This document shows, one piece after another, positions 30,441 to 31,233 of a stretch of 31,233 nt of DNA. The stretch's first letter is position 1. The number at the start of each line of letters is the position of its first letter. Location: assembly GCA_040880465.1 (NCBI GenBank), contig JBBDIK010000006.1:1-31233 (forward strand), written 5' to 3'. The translations under genes and the position numbers were made by a program. This DNA is from JBBDIK01 sp040880465. GTDB lineage: Bacteria; Actinomycetota; UBA4738; JBBDHU01. A model generated the notes under the pieces. That model was not told the origin of the DNA, did not search any database, and was given only the letters and a program-made list of their open reading frames with translations.

Positions 30441-30540
30441 TTGACAGAGTTCACAACGGTGTGGCAGAATTACCCCACTGGCCTAGCCGCCTCGGCGGTC
30501 TAGGTGCACAGGGATCGCTTAGGCGGTCCCTGTTGCGTTT
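30441..30540 (+). ncRNA. Candidate small RNA with two hairpins
   Basis: In the gap between the transposase and NYN genes the plus strand shows TTGACA (30441-30446), an 18-nt spacer and CAGAAT (30465-30470). Two hairpins follow: 30482-30490 with 30495-30504 (CCTAGCCGC/GCGGtCTAGG, one bulge), and 30508-30518 with 30523-30533 (ACAGGGA-T-CGC / GCG-G-TCCCTGT, tetraloop TTAG). A T-rich TTGCGTTT comes after the second. This could be a transcript of about 65 nt with its own terminator. Alternatively the hairpins simply end the NYN transcript coming from the right. Confidence 0.35.
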
Positions 30541-30544
30541 CGGG

Positions 30545-31171
30545 CTACCAGGCTGGCGGCTTGTGGAACGCCCCATCCTGGTCGGTCATGTTCACCGGAA
30601 ATTGGCTCCTGTGAAGCATGTGATCACTGATTCTGATCTCAAAGTCAGCGTGAAGCACAACCCACGTTTTCGACTTGCGTGTTTGTGGCGGCACGATGCC
30701 AACAGTCTTGTTGAATCTCCTTCGGACCACATGGATGGGTTGCCTGAGGTCGGAGTCATTGGAAATGACCAGTGCCGTGTCGTACACATCGTTCGCCGCG
30801 TCGAGGAGCAAGTACGTACCGAGGTTCACGTCGGAGCCCTTTTCCTCGGGGATGTAGACGTCTTCGACAATTTTCACATCTCGGACGAGGTGCCTCGGCT
30901 TCTTGCGAACCTTGAACCGGCCAAAGTGGACCGTTACGCGGGGCTTGAGTGTTTCCAGGGCACGAAGATAGAACTGCTGGCGCTGGGGGCGGTTGGGGTC
31001 GCCATAGGGGAGCTTTACGCTCCTTGCGGTGAAGTACCTGACTTGCTTGAGGTCGTCGCCTGGACAAAGGCACTGCCCGAGGGTTTCCAGATTGAGCCAC
31101 TTGTACGGGGAGTTCTCCAGCCGACGATGATAAAGGTTAAACCCGTCGAGGTAGACCGCGACCCTGGCCAT
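30545..31171 (-). CDS. NYN-domain (PIN-like) putative nuclease
   Basis: This 208-aa protein starts MARVAVYLDGFNLYHRRL, the typical first strand of NYN proteins with Asp9 and Asn12. KGSDVNLGTYLLLDAAND (Asp114) and ALVISNDSDLRQPI (Asp139, Asp141) complete the acidic metal-binding pocket expected for an RNase of the PIN/NYN fold. The segment between is basic (FGRFKVRKKPRHLVRDVK) and may bind RNA. The ATG at 31171 is chosen because it fits the domain start and follows AGGG by 8 nt. An in-frame ATG at 31225 would add 18 residues near the window edge. Its partner genes, if any, lie beyond the window. Confidence 0.85.
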   Translation of the reverse strand: MARVAVYLDGFNLYHRRLENSPYKWLNLETLGQCLCPGDDLKQVRYFTARSVKLPYGDPNRPQRQQFYLRALETLKPRVTVHFGRFKVRKKPRHLVRDVKIVEDVYIPEEKGSDVNLGTYLLLDAANDVYDTALVISNDSDLRQPIHVVRRRFNKTVGIVPPQTRKSKTWVVLHADFEIRISDHMLHRSQFPVNMTDQDGAFHKPPAW

Positions 31172-31233
31172 TCGGAGAACCCTAGGCTCCCTGTCACCAC
31201 GAACGCTAATCGGGGGCTGGCTCATGCCTGACC

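Noticed and set aside
29243..31231. A 662-aa plus-strand frame across the IS and NYN region
   Set aside because: It is antisense to the transposase and NYN genes, which have clear motifs; it contains no domain.

Overview
The window looks like chromosomal DNA of a high-GC actinobacterium. It carries a WhiB-family Fe-S regulator, a complete-looking coenzyme F420 block (fbiC as a cofG/cofH fusion, fbiA, and fbiB as a cofE/nitroreductase fusion), a bifunctional phosphoglucose/phosphomannose isomerase of the TobH type, and many GTG/TTG starts with 1-8 nt gene overlaps. As I recall it, the gene content follows the actinobacterial neighbourhood known from M. tuberculosis around Rv3240-Rv3265 (hpf, comF, sahH, pmm, SIS protein, whiB2, fbiA-fbiB, GDP-mannose pyrophosphorylase, wbbL). 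Several details are atypical: a short HPF, fbiC placed next to fbiA, and an extremely basic histone-H1-like protein next to whiB. This suggests a lineage outside the well-studied genera. I cannot name the species.

Layout. (1) 4-7483, all minus strand: a tightly packed block transcribed from phosphomannomutase through a Trm112-like zinc protein, PGI/PMI, purine nucleoside phosphorylase, S-adenosylhomocysteinase, an unknown beta-rich protein and ComF. A structured 216-nt gap follows (candidate raiA-type RNA), then HPF and a LuxR-type response regulator. (2) 7564-13591, minus: a small zinc-ribbon protein, an L,D-transpeptidase, and a two-gene unit of a very large membrane glycosyltransferase and a DUF5719-like protein, which points to envelope building. 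(3) 13678-14661: whiB plus the histone-like gene, with a terminator below and an elaborate upstream region (two inverted repeats and a 22-bp tandem repeat). (4) 14662-19485: the F420 genes, fbiC diverging from fbiA-fbiB across 28 bp. (5) 19490-22800: an AzgA-like purine permease, a DUF5654 membrane protein and two tandem DUF3105 proteins. (6) 22797-28350, minus: a six-gene polysaccharide operon (Wzm, Wzt, GT4, EamA/SMR-like protein, WbbL-like GT2, sugar-nucleotide pyrophosphorylase). (7) 28451-31233: an accessory segment that by eye is less GC-rich, with an HNH-like protein, a 58-aa ORF, an IS1595-family transposase, a candidate small RNA and an NYN-domain nuclease-like protein.

How it fits together. 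Phosphomannomutase, PGI/PMI and the pyrophosphorylase would make hexose phosphates and GDP-mannose-type donors. These feed the WbbL-like, GT4 and large GT2 enzymes, and Wzm/Wzt exports the lipid-linked glycan. S-adenosylhomocysteinase and the phosphorylase clear adenosine- and purine-nucleoside products, and the AzgA-like permease imports bases. The response regulator, HPF, WhiB and the histone-like protein are control and stationary-phase functions. Many genes have a TANNNT -10-like hexamer only 6-15 nt before the start codon, suggesting that leaderless or nearly leaderless mRNAs are common here.

No tRNA, rRNA or CRISPR array was seen, and no stretch above 300 bases lacks a gene.
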